Source: Rhodamnia argentea | Lineage: Eukaryota; Streptophyta; Magnoliopsida; Myrtales; Myrtaceae | Length of the DNA stretch: 64,000 bases | NCBI RefSeq assembly: GCF_020921035.1 | Contig: NC_063154.1 | Location: 6,944,001 to 7,008,000, forward strand | Direction of reading: 5' to 3' | Part shown: positions 22,072 through 34,608 of the stretch, piece after piece | Layout: each line of letters starts with the position of its first letter | Numbering within the stretch: position 1 is the first letter of the stretch | The notes under the pieces: generated by a model | Seen by the model: the letters and a program-made list of their open reading frames with translations, nothing else | Databases searched by the model: none | Told to the model about the DNA's origin: nothing | Translations under genes and position numbers: made by a program

Positions 22072-25000
22072 ATGGTGCGTACCTTCGTTCTCTCTTCAAT
22101 TCGTTGATGATAACTGTTGGTTTCGAGATTAGGTTGTTGACTGTTTGTTCCCCTTTGGACGAGCAATTAGGGTTTCGCTCGCCGAATTTGGTCGATTTGC
22201 AATTTGATCTCTGGTGTTTTGATGCGGTTCGTGTTGGTGGATTAGGGTATACGTGTTCCGTGTAAATTTTTTTGTGGTTGTTGGTCGATTTTCCTTGTCA
22301 TGGGGTGGCCGTCCTTTTCAATTCGATGCAAACATGGAGAATGGTCTGTTAGGACGAATGGCAGATCCCTGAAATCTTTTGTTTTTGTTTAAGTTTGAAT
22401 TTCGAAGCTATTTTGAGAAGGTATTTATAGATCTTTGGTGATGATCCGTTCTGCCTGTGTATGTTGGTTTCATCGGCATGATGCAGCGGATCTATTCACT
22501 CCAATTGTCTCGTCTTTTATCAGAGTCTCCTCGGTTGCGCCGCCTTTGATCTATTTTAGTTATCCTGGCATAGTTATTCTAGATATTGCAGCAGCTATAA
22601 GCGATATGTTGTTGCGGTCAACCTATACCTATGGAGGCTGAACAATGCTTTGGCGTTACTTCGTAAATCACTGATTTCTTCCGGACTAAACTTCCTTTTC
22701 CATTTGAATTTTGCAGTCTTCGCTAGCAGCTGCAAGAGCTGACAATTTCTATTACCCTCCAGAATGGACCCCAGACCAGGTAACAATTGCAACTTTCATT
22801 TTCAGTTTTCTTTTTTAGCATTTGTAATTTGAGCTCTTACATTGCTCGTCTTCCAGGGTTCTTTGAACAAGTTTCATGGTCAACATGCTTTGAGAGAAAG
22901 AGCACGGAAATTGGACCAGGGCATCTTGATCATAAGGTAGCAACTATTTATGTATAATTAAGTTTTTCTTGTTTCTTTCTTTCTTTAAAAAAAAAAAAAA
23001 TTCTGTCATCAGGGTTCGTGTGAATTCAATCTCTTATGAGGTACTTATGAGGTACTTGGTTTTGGGCATTGTTAATACTTAGAAGCATATAGTCTCATTA
23101 ATATGTTTGTTATTAACAGGAGTGCAAAATGAGTCCTGTTTTTGAGAGAAGCAGCTTAAAGTGTGTCTTGGCTATTTGTGTTGTGTCTATACCTGCCAAA
23201 GCTAATACAGCCATGAACTAATCCTCCCAGTTTGTGTACATTCCTCTTCCAGCGTTAGTTCCTGTTTTAGGACCCATATGTGAAACGGTACTTTTTGTGA
23301 GCTTTTTGTTTGTAATTATGTATGTAGTGCAACTTCGCTCACACTTGTTTTTTCGCTTTAGTGTTGAGGTAGCAGGCATTTAGGAGTGACCTTTCTTGTT
23401 ATTTGAGTGAATGTATCCATTGGCTCTTTTTTTTCCCCTTATTAACATGAGATTGGACTTAGGAATACTGATTTGAATTTTTTAGGAATAGTGAATGACA
23501 AGTTGCTCATCCTTTTCCCACTTTGCAGGACCTCGTGACAAATATGTTTAAGCGCTCTCTCTCTCTCTCTCTCATTAATTGCCTGGATGGTTGTGACTTT
23601 TTCTATTAGCGTATTCTAATTGATTAGTTCTAGGCTTCTAGCCATAGGGTTACATCCAAGCGAGGAATCTTCTGTCCAATATTATGATAGCGTGCACTTT
23701 GAGGAGACCTTTTGTTCTTCTATTTGTAAAGTTCTATTTTTTGGGTTTTCTATCCTATTAATAAAAAAAAACAAGAGTCACACACTAAGCATAGCAATTA
23801 TATGAAATCATCAATCAAATTTTTAATTAACCCTATTGCTTTTTTTCTTTATTTAAGAGAAAAAGGCATGAAAAGAAAAAGTTCATTTTTCTATTCTATT
23901 TTATTTTATCGGCGGATATAGTGTAAAGAGAATGGGTTTGACTCTGTGAACTATTAACTAGTACTTAATTACCACCTTTATTCTTTTTCCCTTTTTTTTT
24001 TCCGAGGGGGGTGGGAAGGAATAGAACCATTCACTATACTGTGACAGTCAATTATTTTGAACCCTTTATAGCATTAACCACATCACTTTGATTTAATGGG
24101 CGTATAGCAGGAATCCAAACCGTGTCTTCTCATTGGCATAGAGAAATTTTACCGTTCGACTCCATCCACATTTTTTCCCTAATGCCAGCAGAATCATTGC
24201 CACAGGGCATAGAGGGGGAAGTCATTGCAAAAATATGTTTTCTGCGATGACTAAACAATAATATGTGTTTCGACCAAAGAAAAAAAAAACAATAATATGT
24301 GTGGTACAGAGTTGTGAATTGTTAATATATGTTATATTTGTCTGGCACTTTTAGGTTCGAGATGCCCTTCAATATCTGGTGTGGTGGGTGCAACTCTATG
24401 ATTGCAAAAGGTGTTCGGTTCAATGCTGAGAAAAAGCAAGTGGGGAACTATTATTCTACAAAGGTATGCTTCTTTTGAAGGCTTAATGCATTCTGGTTCA
24501 GTAAGTTCAATTAGAGATTAAGGGCACTAGCTGTAGACTGCAGGATATGTCCCATTCATGCATAAGAATGGTATAAATAATTATGATAACCTACATGCCT
24601 GATGATGGGAATGCTTTGATAAGATCCTTGTTTAAATAAGATTTTGTTAAAGTGCTGTTGGAGCACTTGCCAAACAACAAAATTAGAAAATATTATAAAT
24701 TCCAAAGCATCGATTGTCCTCGCGATATGTACAATCCATGCTTTTGGAATCGAATATTTTCTTAGTATGTATGTCGAACAAGTGCTCTGTCGACAAGACC
24801 CTTTTTAATACAAAGTTTTGGAACCTGGTAATAATGATTTTCGTAATTGTTTATTTTTTTATGTATGAAGATATGGAACTTCACAATGAAATCGGCCTGC
24901 TGCAAGCATCAAATTGTGATTCAAACAGATCCAAAAAATTGTGAATATGTGATTATCAGTGGGGCTCAACGAAAGACTGAAGAGTATGATATCGAGGATG

Positions 25001-26044
25001 CAGAAACTTTTGCACTTCCTGCCGATGAAGGTAGGCAATCTTTTCCTACATTCTATAATGATCCGTTTTTAAATAACAGGTTTGAGCCATTTCAGCTCTT
25101 TTCTAATTATAAATTTTAAGTGATTGTTTAGTTACAGCAGAGTTGCTTGTGATTTTGTTTTGGCACTGTTTGTCTGGAGTAGTTTTTACTTTGTACTCTT
25201 TGCCTTTTTCAAATCTTGTGGGGCATGCACTGAGACTTTTTTTTTTCTTATACAATTTGAACATCTAACATTCGGGATTGCATATATTATGCTTTGCATT
25301 CACCTTTTTTTTAAAAGTTGAATGGTATTTCGGATTTTAGCGGACAAATGGAAAAGTAGCCTTTTGCTTTATGTAAGTCATAATTAACAAACCCGTCGAT
25401 GTTAACTTCCTTTTCTGGATATTTTGTTGTTCAGAAAGAGGCAAGCTCGCCGATCCTTTTTACCGCCTTGAACACGAAGAGGAAGATTTGCAGAAGAAGA
25501 AAGAAGCTGAACCAGTACTAGTGCGCCTTCAACGTGTATCAGATGCTAGGCATGCAGATGACTACTCTCTGAACAAGGCCTTACGGGCGCAACTTAGAGT
25601 ATGTTTCTGAGTTATCCCAAGTTATTTGTTCTTTCTGAATGTTCTTTTGTTTGTCAAAATTTTTACATGGCTGTCCATTTCCAGAGTCAAAAGAAGCGGA
25701 TTGCTGAAGAAGAGACTGCTTCTAGGAAGAAAGGCCTTGGCATACGACTGCTTCCAGCAACGGAGGAAGACACGGCTACTGCAGCAAAAATGAAGTTTTC
25801 GTCCAAGTTTGAGAGGAACAGGAAGGACAAACGGGCACTGATAAATGCCACTTCTATATTTTCTTCCTCCGGATCTGTGCCATCAGATAAGAGCAGACTG
25901 GTCCTGGAGTCCAAGAGGAGGAAGATTAGGGCCGGCGCAACTTCTAACTTGTTAGCAGGCGGATTTAAGCCATCATCACTGTCGGGCAATGGCATTTCTT
26001 CAAGTAGACACAAGAGCAGCTCAGTGGCGGTGAGAAAATTCTAG
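22072..26044 (+). CDS. YJU2B: Splicing factor YJU2B / CCDC130 homologue (CWC16 family)
   Basis: Seven exons join in frame to 312 aa: 22072-22074, 22717-22779, 22857-22936, 24355-24463, 24871-25030, 25435-25598 and 25685-26044. The protein belongs to the CWC16/DUF572 family of spliceosome-associated factors. Family landmarks are NFYYPPEWTP, GSLNKFHGQHALRERARK and GILIIRFEMPFNIWCGGC. A zinc-site pair follows from Cys58, Cys61, Cys95 and Cys96/His98. Then come GVRFNAEKKQVGNYYSTK, QTDPKNCEYVIISGAQRK and a Lys/Arg-rich coiled C-terminus with KRRKIRAGA. In this family the N-terminal half contacts the catalytic spliceosome and the tail carries nuclear localisation signals. The start codon is the only coding part of exon 1, and the intron begins immediately after ATG. 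All junctions are GT-AG and the frame is intact. Confidence 0.93.
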
Positions 26045-27921
26045 TTGGTTTTGCCCGAGAGCTCCGCTTCTTTAGAATGCCGATGAAGCTTTTGTATATA
26101 TCTATGAACGTGGTGTGGACTCTTGCTTTTTGCGATGGATGATGTATCTGTCGAGCTTTACTCTTTGTTCTTTATTCACAAATCTTGTCTTGTTATATAG
26201 TATGATACTTATAAGGATGAGACAAAATTATGTGCTGGCAATTCCTCCTACCTAATTTGCTGCTATGTTGCCCTCGCGGAGCTTTGTACGCTTGAGATAA
26301 GTAGGATCTTGCACGTGGAGAAACTTGGGTTTCTAGGTTCGGTTCCCTTCCCTACCCAATCGCAATTTCTTTTAGGCTAGGCCACGAAGAAGTTATTCCT
26401 CGCGAATCCACTGTTCCTGTCGTAAATTACCTACTTCTGATAGGGCCAAATATCGATGATAAACTTAGTTTAATAGCAAATTGGCTCATGATATCTTCTA
26501 ATATGACCGAAGGAAAAATTGCATCGCTTATAAGAATGTTGAGGACCTGTTCTTGAGTTTAGAATTCTCACGTGCTTCGTTCTCTGCCCGGACAAAAACT
26601 AATATTTGGTTGTCCAACCCATGCAAAAACTCCTTGTTTTTATTCGAAGACCGACTCCACTGTTCGAAAGTGACCATTCCACAACGCCATGCGTACACAA
26701 ACTGTACGTAAAAGTCTCTCTATATTTTAATGAGTAACTGTAGTACTGAGATAACGCTGTGTAGACTTCTGGAGATCTTGTCCCTACGTGCAATCCGAGC
26801 TCACCCACCCATTCTCAAGAAACTAAAAACCCTACTTCTACTTCCACTTCTACTTCTACGCCAGAAAAGAACGACGGAAAACCCTACTCGATCGCGATGG
26901 TAGATTAGATCTCTTTGGGGAGTAGTTCTGGGAAATTATGAGCCTCTGTGTTCCCTCCTCTGCGCACCAAATCTGTCCGAATCACCACCTTAGTACGAAG
27001 GAGATCGGCTAAGAGGCTGAAATTGCGCACATCATGTTCTTTATCGCTCAATCTTGTGAACTCTTGTTATTTCATGGGGCCTTTTCTTCTTTTTTGTAAC
27101 AATGGAAGCGGGCGAAGCCCAAGTATTACGTCAGAACTCGCCTCACCAAACTTGACTCGATCTGATCTCCTGATCTGAAGAGGCAACTGGCTCGCTGGAT
27201 TTGCCGCTCCTTCACTCAAAGCAGAACTGTAGGGTATTCTCTTGGGTATTAAAATGGCAATTTCCTCGGGCATCTCTAAACTTATTGCAGAGGTAAACTT
27301 GCAAGCCACTATCTCACTGCTCCAAAAATCAATCCCCTCTCTCAACTTTGGTGAGACGCTCGTTTCTTATATTCAAAAAATTCCATGGGGCCTTTATTAT
27401 ATCATTTGATGGTGACACACGGGCGGTGTAACGAATTATTTGAAAGCGAAAGGGATTCCAAAATTGAAGCACTGCACTATATGACATGCACATCTTCCGA
27501 ACCATTTGGTTGATTACATCACGTCGGTCGCACGATTCATGGATAAAATAACTCTAGTTAGCGTAACGCGCGTGCCGAGATCCATGTTACTCACCTCGGA
27601 CCATGGTCTGTTTTTACTAACAACTCCCCAGTTTTATAAACGATATCACGGTACCACCGATATGTCAGCATTCATGTCCCTAGGCAGGCATTCCGTGCAC
27701 CGGCATGCAATAAATCTACCGGGCAGACCCCAAAAATGAAATAGCAAAATCGAAAATTCGTGTGCATAATGTGTCGTTAGCAGACTCGTCTTGGTTTTTG
27801 AGGACGGTGTGAGGAGACTCTCTCTCTCTCTCTCAGAGAAAACGCAAGCATTGTCCACAAGATATAGAGACTAGAGAGCAACCCATGATATCTGTTCACA
27901 GAGCCTGAGGTAGCGAGCTAG

Positions 27922-27955
27922 TCTTCTTCTTCTTCTTCTTCTTCTTCTTCTTCTT
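27922..27955. repeat. (CTT)n microsatellite
   Basis: About 11 pure CTT units, preceded by a short CT run at 27818-27835. Confidence 0.95.
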
Positions 27956-28051
27956 GTTGCCAACGAACAGTTGCACTCTTTTGATGGGATCCTCCTGTAT
28001 TCAGACAACTGCCGAGAAGGTGGACGGTCCTCATTCGCATGTTTAACCTGT

Positions 28052-28054
28052 GAG

Positions 28055-28083
<29 letters not shown>
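28052..28083. repeat. (CT)n microsatellite
   Basis: About 15 pure CT units between GTGAG and TTTGTGTC. Confidence 0.95.
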
Positions 28084-28085
<2 letters not shown>

Positions 28086-30586
28086 TGTCAAGTTTCCATT
28101 TGATTTGTGGTAGAGCCTTTGGCGAAAAGGCTATGAATTTCAGTCGTCAAAATCTACTTTTTTCAATCCTTTACCTTGGCAACGATATCCACACAGGATG
28201 TGAGGAATTTGGTTTTTCCTTCAACATATCTGATGTGTGCTTGGAGATTATAGTCTTAACCGAAGATGTTTTCAGTGCTGGGTTTGCGTAAAACTACGCT
28301 CCCTAAGCTAGAAATCGTTTTTGGACCAAAAAAAAAAAAGGCTAGAAGTCGTTTAAGAAATATTGTGAGATAGAACCAGATTATGCTCTTAGTATAAACC
28401 CAATATATAGGATTAAACCCTAGTTATGAGAAATCTGGACATAGTATGTGGACCTTGGGGCTGAGATGAGAAACCGATGAAGAAGAACGGTGTTAAGTAG
28501 AGCTGAGATTGCCATTATCGGCAAATGAATGCATGAAAAACTGACCAGAGAAGGCCAGACTGATGCAAGCCAGAGCATTCAGAGAGGACGATTAGCCGAC
28601 TGCCACGATTAGATTATATTACCGCTTGATTTTGATGATCTTTCACCCTAAAGAGAAAATCCGAAAGATGGATCATGACAAGCGAGTGCAGGGCGGAATA
28701 ATTTCCCGCGAGTGATTGAACAAGAGCAACAGGTCGTCAACAAGCAGCATAAAAAATCTGCATTCACGAGGTTCGGACGAACTAGTTTACGTCCATGGTG
28801 ATGAGAACAGTTCCCATTCTTCAATTAATCAACTGGTGAAAGTACGTACAAAAAATGTAAGCCTAAAAAGAGATTAGGGAAGCTTCAAATCATTCACTAA
28901 GCACATCAAAATCAGCAAAATATGTCTCCATGCAGCATCCATATAACATATACTGTTGAGAAAGTAAGAAATTGAGGCAAGTTTCATTTTGCAATTTTTT
29001 CCTTCTTGGGATTGTCTGTTTAACTTTAGATCATAATCTTGGCAAACCAGTTATGTAGCACTGCGAGGTTTTTTCCTCCTGTAATGCAGAACTTAGTAGT
29101 TCCTCATAGTCATGATTCAACTTTGAGAACAGAAAAGATTAAGGGCTACATCCATCTAATCGGGCAAATGTACCAGAAAATTGCTAAGGGAGTTAAATAT
29201 ATCAAATTCAACCTTACATGATGTACCTTGTGATTCAACAGAAAGGGAAATACAAATGCTTAGTACACGGTTACTACCATCTCATAATTTATTTACTGTA
29301 TGTTATCATGGCGACTCTCATATGAGCGTACTCAAGTCGTGATACACATTGCAAGCATTGTGTAGGGTCGCGGCCATTTAGAACGTATAACGTCTTGAGA
29401 GAAGTGTAGATCTTATTGAAAATGCTCACACGTCTCGAAATTAAAATAAAATTTTCATATTTAGACATAAATACGTATTGTGCATATAAGTGCAGTGATG
29501 CATCCACAAAACAAGAAAGTTCAATACCCATGCACCAACTTCTTAAGAGAGTCTTGAGGTGAATTTCAATCTCAGATTCTCTCTCAAAACACCGCATGTC
29601 TAAGCTACCCTTTAGCTCATTACAGCCGTACAGCTTGGTAAATTCTAATTTTTAGTCTCCTCCAAATGAAATGCTACTTCTTTTCTACTTGCACGGTCTC
29701 AAAAACTATCGAGTCTCTTCCCTCAATGTACAAATGACAATTTGTAGTGCTTCCATATGTCTTCACAACAATTCTCAATATGTTCCTCCGAGTTAGACAA
29801 TGGTATTGATTTCTTTTACATCGTTTACCAAAACACTACTTCAGTGTCCACAAAGTATTTGCCAAAAGAAAATTTGTTAAACATGACATGTTTCTTGTTT
29901 CACAAGCATTGCGTCTGCTCATTTGCAACATCCAAAGTCTCTCTCGAGGCACATGCGAAATATGAATTAGAAAAGACAGCAAATGCAACTTAGCTACTGA
30001 TCATCAATCCTTTTGTGAATGCTAATGCGGAATTTAACTAGTAATAAAGGACTAAAAAGCGGTCCTTGTTTTTCACTTGAGCTGCAAAAATTTTCTGCTA
30101 AGAAAAAGAATGCTATGAAGAGATTAAAAACAACTGCTTGCAAGTAAAATTTATCATTCAGCTCTCACATCGAATTTGCTTCAACATAAGAAACCATTCC
30201 CGGTATGATATCCAATTTTGCCTAGGGACTACGAAACTATAGGCGAGGATAACCAAAGGGATTTGCAGAAATATGATGAACAAACCACAGCACTTCAAAG
30301 TTTCTTAATTGAAGGCACAATACACTCTCTCCGGAAAAAAGAATAAGAGGTTTTTGGCTCTCCCTAGTGCATCATGCACTCCCGAAAAGGGAAATTGCAC
30401 AAGACAACCAACCTCTAACACATCACCTGGTGGGGTTCGAGACGACGACACATGAAGAATTGTCTGATCACAGCGATGAAGATCAGGATCAGTACTCCAG
30501 TTTGGCCTTTCGATCTTCTTTCGCATTTTCAGCAATTTTCGTAGAACTCATGAAGTAGTGTGCTGTGACGATGTAGCTGAGGAAAT

Positions 30587-31528
30587 CTAGGGTTCTGTTC
30601 TTGGCCAAATAAAGGAGCTACTGTCAAACTCTTGAATGATACCTGCCAGGAGATCTGTGCTTCTCATCGCAGGACACAGACCGCTTGGTCCAGGATAGTA
30701 GTTTCCCATCTCGGCACTGCTTGTCCCTGCTGTCGCATCAGACCAGAACTTGTCGATGATGTCGTCCATCTCTGACGCGAATCGCCCATATTCTTGCGCC
30801 GAGTCGTGGTTGTTGATCGCTTGCTGGCGGCCACAGAAACCATCAGCACCGGAGACCTCCGTAGCGTTAGGGTTTATCTCTCCGGTCCTCTCTCTTGCTC
30901 TCTCCCTCGCCTTTTCCCTTTCCCTAGCATCGCCAGATTTCATCTTCTCTTTCCTGTTGCTATCATCTTGTTCTCGTTCGTGTTCTGCTTCAGCTTCTGC
31001 TTGAGCCACCTTTACGTCGCCGCCGCCAGAGTCCCTCGGCTTGGTGATGCTCCGGCCTACCAGCTCCTTGATGGAGCTCCTGGACTTGGAGAGGAGCCAC
31101 TCGATGGTCTTGCTGGCCTTATCAAACCCCAGCATGTCCTGCAGGTCAAAGAACTTCCTCGACGCCTGCACCGACAACCTTATCCTCCGGTCTCGCAGAC
31201 CTTGCAACGTCCGGATCTTGCTGTGCCGGTCCGTCTTGCCGGCGTTCCTCTTCCGAGGCAATGCCGATCTCTTGTTCTTCGCGGGATCGACGACCTCGAC
31301 CGCATCCACATCGCCGCGAGAATCCGGAGGCGGCGCAACATGTTGCTGCGAAAAGTAGGGATAGAAAGAGGATGACGCACCATCGATGCGGTGCGGCAGT
31401 ACAGGGAAGCGAGGGAAGGGTGGGGGGTGGCCACCGGGTTCTTGATTCTCAGAGGAAGTGGCAATCGCCAGGGCTTCTTCTGCGGGTAGAAGTGGGCTAT
31501 GATGAGCGCCGCCGCTCGCGGAAAACAT
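30587..31528 (-). CDS. TCP12: TCP transcription factor, CYC/TB1 class with R domain (TCP12/BRC2 type)
   Basis: This is an intronless reading frame of 313 aa. The TCP DNA-binding domain spans residues about 94-156: basic part [18 protein letters not shown], then helix-loop-helix [20 protein letters not shown] and [12 protein letters not shown]. An R domain ([15 protein letters not shown], about 201-215) marks the class II CYC/TB1 clade, whose members repress axillary bud outgrowth (BRC1/BRC2) or shape flowers (CYC). The start is the ATG at 31528 (MFSASGG, with A at -3). The open frame extends 18 codons further upstream but starts there only with GTG. A clear TATA box lies about 250 bases upstream. 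Placement as TCP12 rests on its neighbours, the CLE12-type and bHLH30-type genes, as in Arabidopsis. On sequence alone it could be another CYC/TB1 member. Confidence 0.9.
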   Translation of the reverse strand: MFSASGGAHHSPLLPAEEALAIATSSENQEPGGHPPPFPRFPVLPHRIDGASSSFYPYFSQQHVAPPPDSRGDVDAVEVVDPAKNKRSALPRKRNAGKTDRHSKIRTLQGLRDRRIRLSVQASRKFFDLQDMLGFDKASKTIEWLLSKSRSSIKELVGRSITKPRDSGGGDVKVAQAEAEAEHEREQDDSNRKEKMKSGDAREREKARERARERTGEINPNATEVSGADGFCGRQQAINNHDSAQEYGRFASEMDDIIDKFWSDATAGTSSAEMGNYYPGPSGLCPAMRSTDLLAGIIQEFDSSSFIWPRTEP

Positions 31529-32194
31529 GGTTGACGATCTGAAACTTCTCCACAACCAGAGAGCGAGGACCAAAAAGATCACAGAGGAAGGAGGGGGGAG
31601 ATTTATGAGGACGGTAACTGCGAGGCGAGCCGGGTCATGTTTGCATGTTCAGATGTGACGAATGCCATCAATAATTTTCCGTTTAAAGGAGAGAAAGAAA
31701 GAGAGAGAAAGAGATGGAGATGACAAGTTTCACGCGGGGTGGAGGGAGGGGACGGGGGGGCATTGCCATGACAACGACTTTTTATAAAGTTCTCAGCTCA
31801 GCTCAGAGGGGAGGCGACAGAGCTACTAACTCGTACCTCATCATCTTTAACATCTACATCTGTCTAGGGTTTCCCTATAGCTGTCTTCATCAAGTGAGGG
31901 AGGCAGTGGGGACGGGTACATACATAAAAAGAAAGGATTGTTTGACCGGGTGACCAAGTGTCATTGTCTTCTTCATCTTCCATGTCTCTCTCTCGGGTGG
32001 GTTCCTCCGACGGAATTTCAAATTCTGTCTTTAGTTTTATGCAAAATAAACGACGTTGTTGCGTGAATCTATCATCAGAAATAGTTAAATAGTACTGTGA
32101 AATTATCAAGAAAGCATTCTCCTTAGTTTTTCTTCTTTCCTTTTGTTAGAAAATTCCAAATAAAAGCACCGAGTGCCCTTATTTACGTCGTCAC
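31529..32194 (-). promoter_or_regulatory. Upstream region of the TCP gene
   Basis: Includes a purine-rich probable 5' UTR (31683-31712 GAGAGAAAGA; 31738-31760 G-rich) and the TATA box listed separately. An AGCTCAGCTCAG duplication (31796-31806) lies upstream of the TATA box. Nothing else coding is seen up to the inverted repeat at 32195. Confidence 0.45.
31779..31786 (-). promoter_or_regulatory. TATA box of the TCP gene
   Basis: On the minus strand the sequence reads ACTTTATAAAAAGTCG, a full TATAAAAA match. Transcription would begin about 30 bases downstream, giving a 5' UTR of roughly 220 bases before the ATG at 31528. Confidence 0.6.
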
Positions 32195-32850
32195 TTTTTC
32201 GAATGAAGTTATAAAATAAACCTTATATTAAATAAAGGATTGATGTGGTCAGTCTCAAAGAAATGTTTGACTTTGCCGATCGGCAAAATCTTCCCACCGA
32301 CTAAGGGCATTTTCGTCCTTTTAATTTTTTTATATCTTTTTTTTTCCTTTTTTATGTTTTTTTTTATTTCATTTTCATCGATGGCCGGTCTTAGGCGATG
32401 GCTGGCACTAGGCAATGCCCGAAGAGAGCTGGATGAGGGTCGCATTTGCCCGATCTAGCTAGAGCCATCCTTACGGGCCATAAACGAGGGACGACCTCGC
32501 CTGTTCGAGGGGACCCTCAAAAGCAACATGTGATGGCCGGCTATGCCCGGGCGAGGTTGCCTCGCTCGTGTCCGACGAGGGTCGCCGGGTCCTTGCGGCT
32601 GCAATAAACGGAAAAAAAAAACAATAAATGAGAAAAATGAAAAGAAGAAATAAAAAAATAACTGAAAAATAAAATTATCTTTGGGCGATAATACTATTGA
32701 TCGGCTTGAATATTTAGTAGGCCAATGTGGTCAAACCCTTATTTGAAACTAACATGATTAGTTTAGGCCTTTGTTTGAAATAATATTCACCTAATGCCCG
32801 TTATTTGAAAATTTAATGATACTTTCGTATCCTTATTTAGAATTTTTTCC
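32195..32850. repeat. Inverted-repeat element, family A, full-length copy
   Basis: Left arm AACCTTATATTAAATAAAGG through AAGGGCATTTTCGTCC. G+C-rich core 32380-32610 with GATGGCCGG, CGAGGGACGACCTCGCC and CGACGAGGGTCGCC. Right arm with TTGGGCGATAATACTATTG and AAACCCTTATTTGAAA. The layout is the same as at 4320-4835 but the copy is longer. Non-coding. Confidence 0.7.
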
Positions 32851-34608
32851 TTCCCTTTTCATTTCAGATTGGTTTGAGCCAATGCAGTTGCCAGTACGGG
32901 ACAAAGCTAATGAAGCTCCGAATTCATTTGCTGAATATGAGATACTGAATTTGAAAGAAGTATTTTATAAAATCAAAAGTTTATTTCACTTATTAATGAC
33001 GATGTACTTATGTGTCTGTTTTTAAATGTTGTTTTTACATACCTTTCAAAAACTTGATTGTTTGAGTGAACATTTGAAGATTTACTTCCTATCGACGTTG
33101 TTTTTCTGCTTCTTCTTTCATTATTTTTGGTCGTGTTTGACTGATGGATTTGCACAGTGCCGCATAACGTTGCTAACCAGCGCAAAGTGGACATACAACT
33201 TCTAAAGATGGATGTACCTGGACAGCACGTTTAAGCGCGACTTTAGGGCAGAAGATCAGCGCCAGTTGAGATTCATCTTTTCAAGAGAACCCACGCGTCT
33301 GCGAAAGGACTTTGCTAAGCTAACGGTCCTCCAAAGTCAGACTGTGGGACGGTGAGCATATGACCACAAGTGAAATTTGTGGTAACGTATTTTGACTCCC
33401 CATTTCTTTTTTCTTTTTCTTTTTTACTTTTATGTGTTTGTTATTATAAGCTAAAATTAGAAGATAAAATTATAACAAGTACCGGCAATGATTGAAACAC
33501 CCCAATTCTTTGTTGATTGCAAATCAAATCAATTTTAGAGGTAGCAAATCAAACGGTCACGCGATCTCCCAGTTAATAAGTATTTTATGCATAGCACGCG
33601 GTGATATTGTATGGATCTATATTTTAGATTATACCGGGCCACACGATCATTTTGTTATAAGTTTGTATTATAATTTTAGCGTACACTAAAAATACAAAAA
33701 AGAGAAAACGAAAAAAAAAACGAATGGGGAGTCATAATGCTAAAACTGGATTATCTTACTGATCCTGTTTTCACAAATCTCATTTGTAGCTATAATCTGA
33801 TTGTCCCACCATCTGACATTGGGGGACGATCAGCTAAGCAATATTCTTTTAGGAAACCTTACTAAAATTCTAGTACTATGTAATATAGTACTTTTATCTT
33901 TCAATTTGGAATTGAAGCAAGTGAGACACGTGTGTAAATGGTCCATGAGTTGTCATTTGTTTCCCCTTTTGTTTTCCAAAACTTTTTTTTTTTTTTTGGT
34001 CAAGTTTTCCAAAACTTCACCGGCTATCATAATATATATTTATTTTAGTAACCACGGCCCCTTTTTTTTTCTTTTTTTGTTTCCTAATGCCTAAGCAGTA
34101 AGCACCCTCGTGTCGCACGATTGTCTCTATTGTCCTAATTCTAAAATAAGCTTTTAATCAATGTTTTTTCATACGGCGGGTCTCGTTTTATTTTCAGAAC
34201 GATATATCTCTAAATGAATTTAACAAATAAGATCCCACAATATAAGGTCAGAAAGTAGTCGTGCGCAGCCACGTGTCGGGCGGAGAGTGGTCGGTCGAGC
34301 AGCAAATGGATAGAACCCATCATTGGATGCTGAATGCGAAAAGAAGAGCCCCACTATCCTCTAAATACATCCTCGAATCCACAGTCAAGGCCATCCATCC
34401 ATCCATCCATCCATCCATCCTCCCGTGTGTCTTAACCTCGTTTACTCCGAATATAATCTCTATCGATCCGGCGCCCCCCCACGTGCGTAATCACTGATCT
34501 TCCCTTGTAATTCGAAGTCTAATGTTCTAATCCGACCCGCGCGTCTTTTGGTTTCACTCTTCTTCTTCTGCTTTCCGTCTCCTTCTAGTCTCTCGACCAG
34601 CCCCAACA
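32851..34608. other. Intergenic region upstream of the aspartyl protease
   Basis: A+T-rich without a recognisable gene up to about 34230. T runs lie at 33984-33997 and 34061-34078. A (CCAT)n tetranucleotide run (34391-34420) and the C+T-rich leader before the ATG at 34609 belong to the likely promoter and 5' UTR of the protease. Confidence 0.4.
34391..34420. repeat. (CCAT)n microsatellite
   Basis: About 7.5 pure CCAT units roughly 190 bases before the protease start codon. Confidence 0.95.

Larger units (their letters stand above)
26045..30586. other. 4.5-kb intergenic region without a recognisable gene
   Basis: The first 150-200 bases are the YJU2B 3' UTR. Between 26820 and 27360 the sequence is less A+T-rich and includes a short ATG frame (27254 onwards, MAISSGISKLIAEVNLQ) and a KPKYYVRTRLTKLDS-like reading. 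I cannot assign either to a family. CT and CTT microsatellites lie at 27818-27835, 27922-27955 and 28052-28083. From 28300 to 30580 I see only A+T-rich DNA. The part nearest 30586 is probably TCP 3' UTR. Confidence 0.4.

Noticed and set aside
27060-27345. Possible small gene around 27.1-27.3 kb
   Set aside because: Short plus- and minus-strand frames exist, but there is no family match, no convincing splice structure and no clear start context.
30750-31542. Long plus-strand frames antisense to the TCP gene
   Set aside because: They are shadows of the G+C-rich TCP coding sequence and have no recognisable domain.
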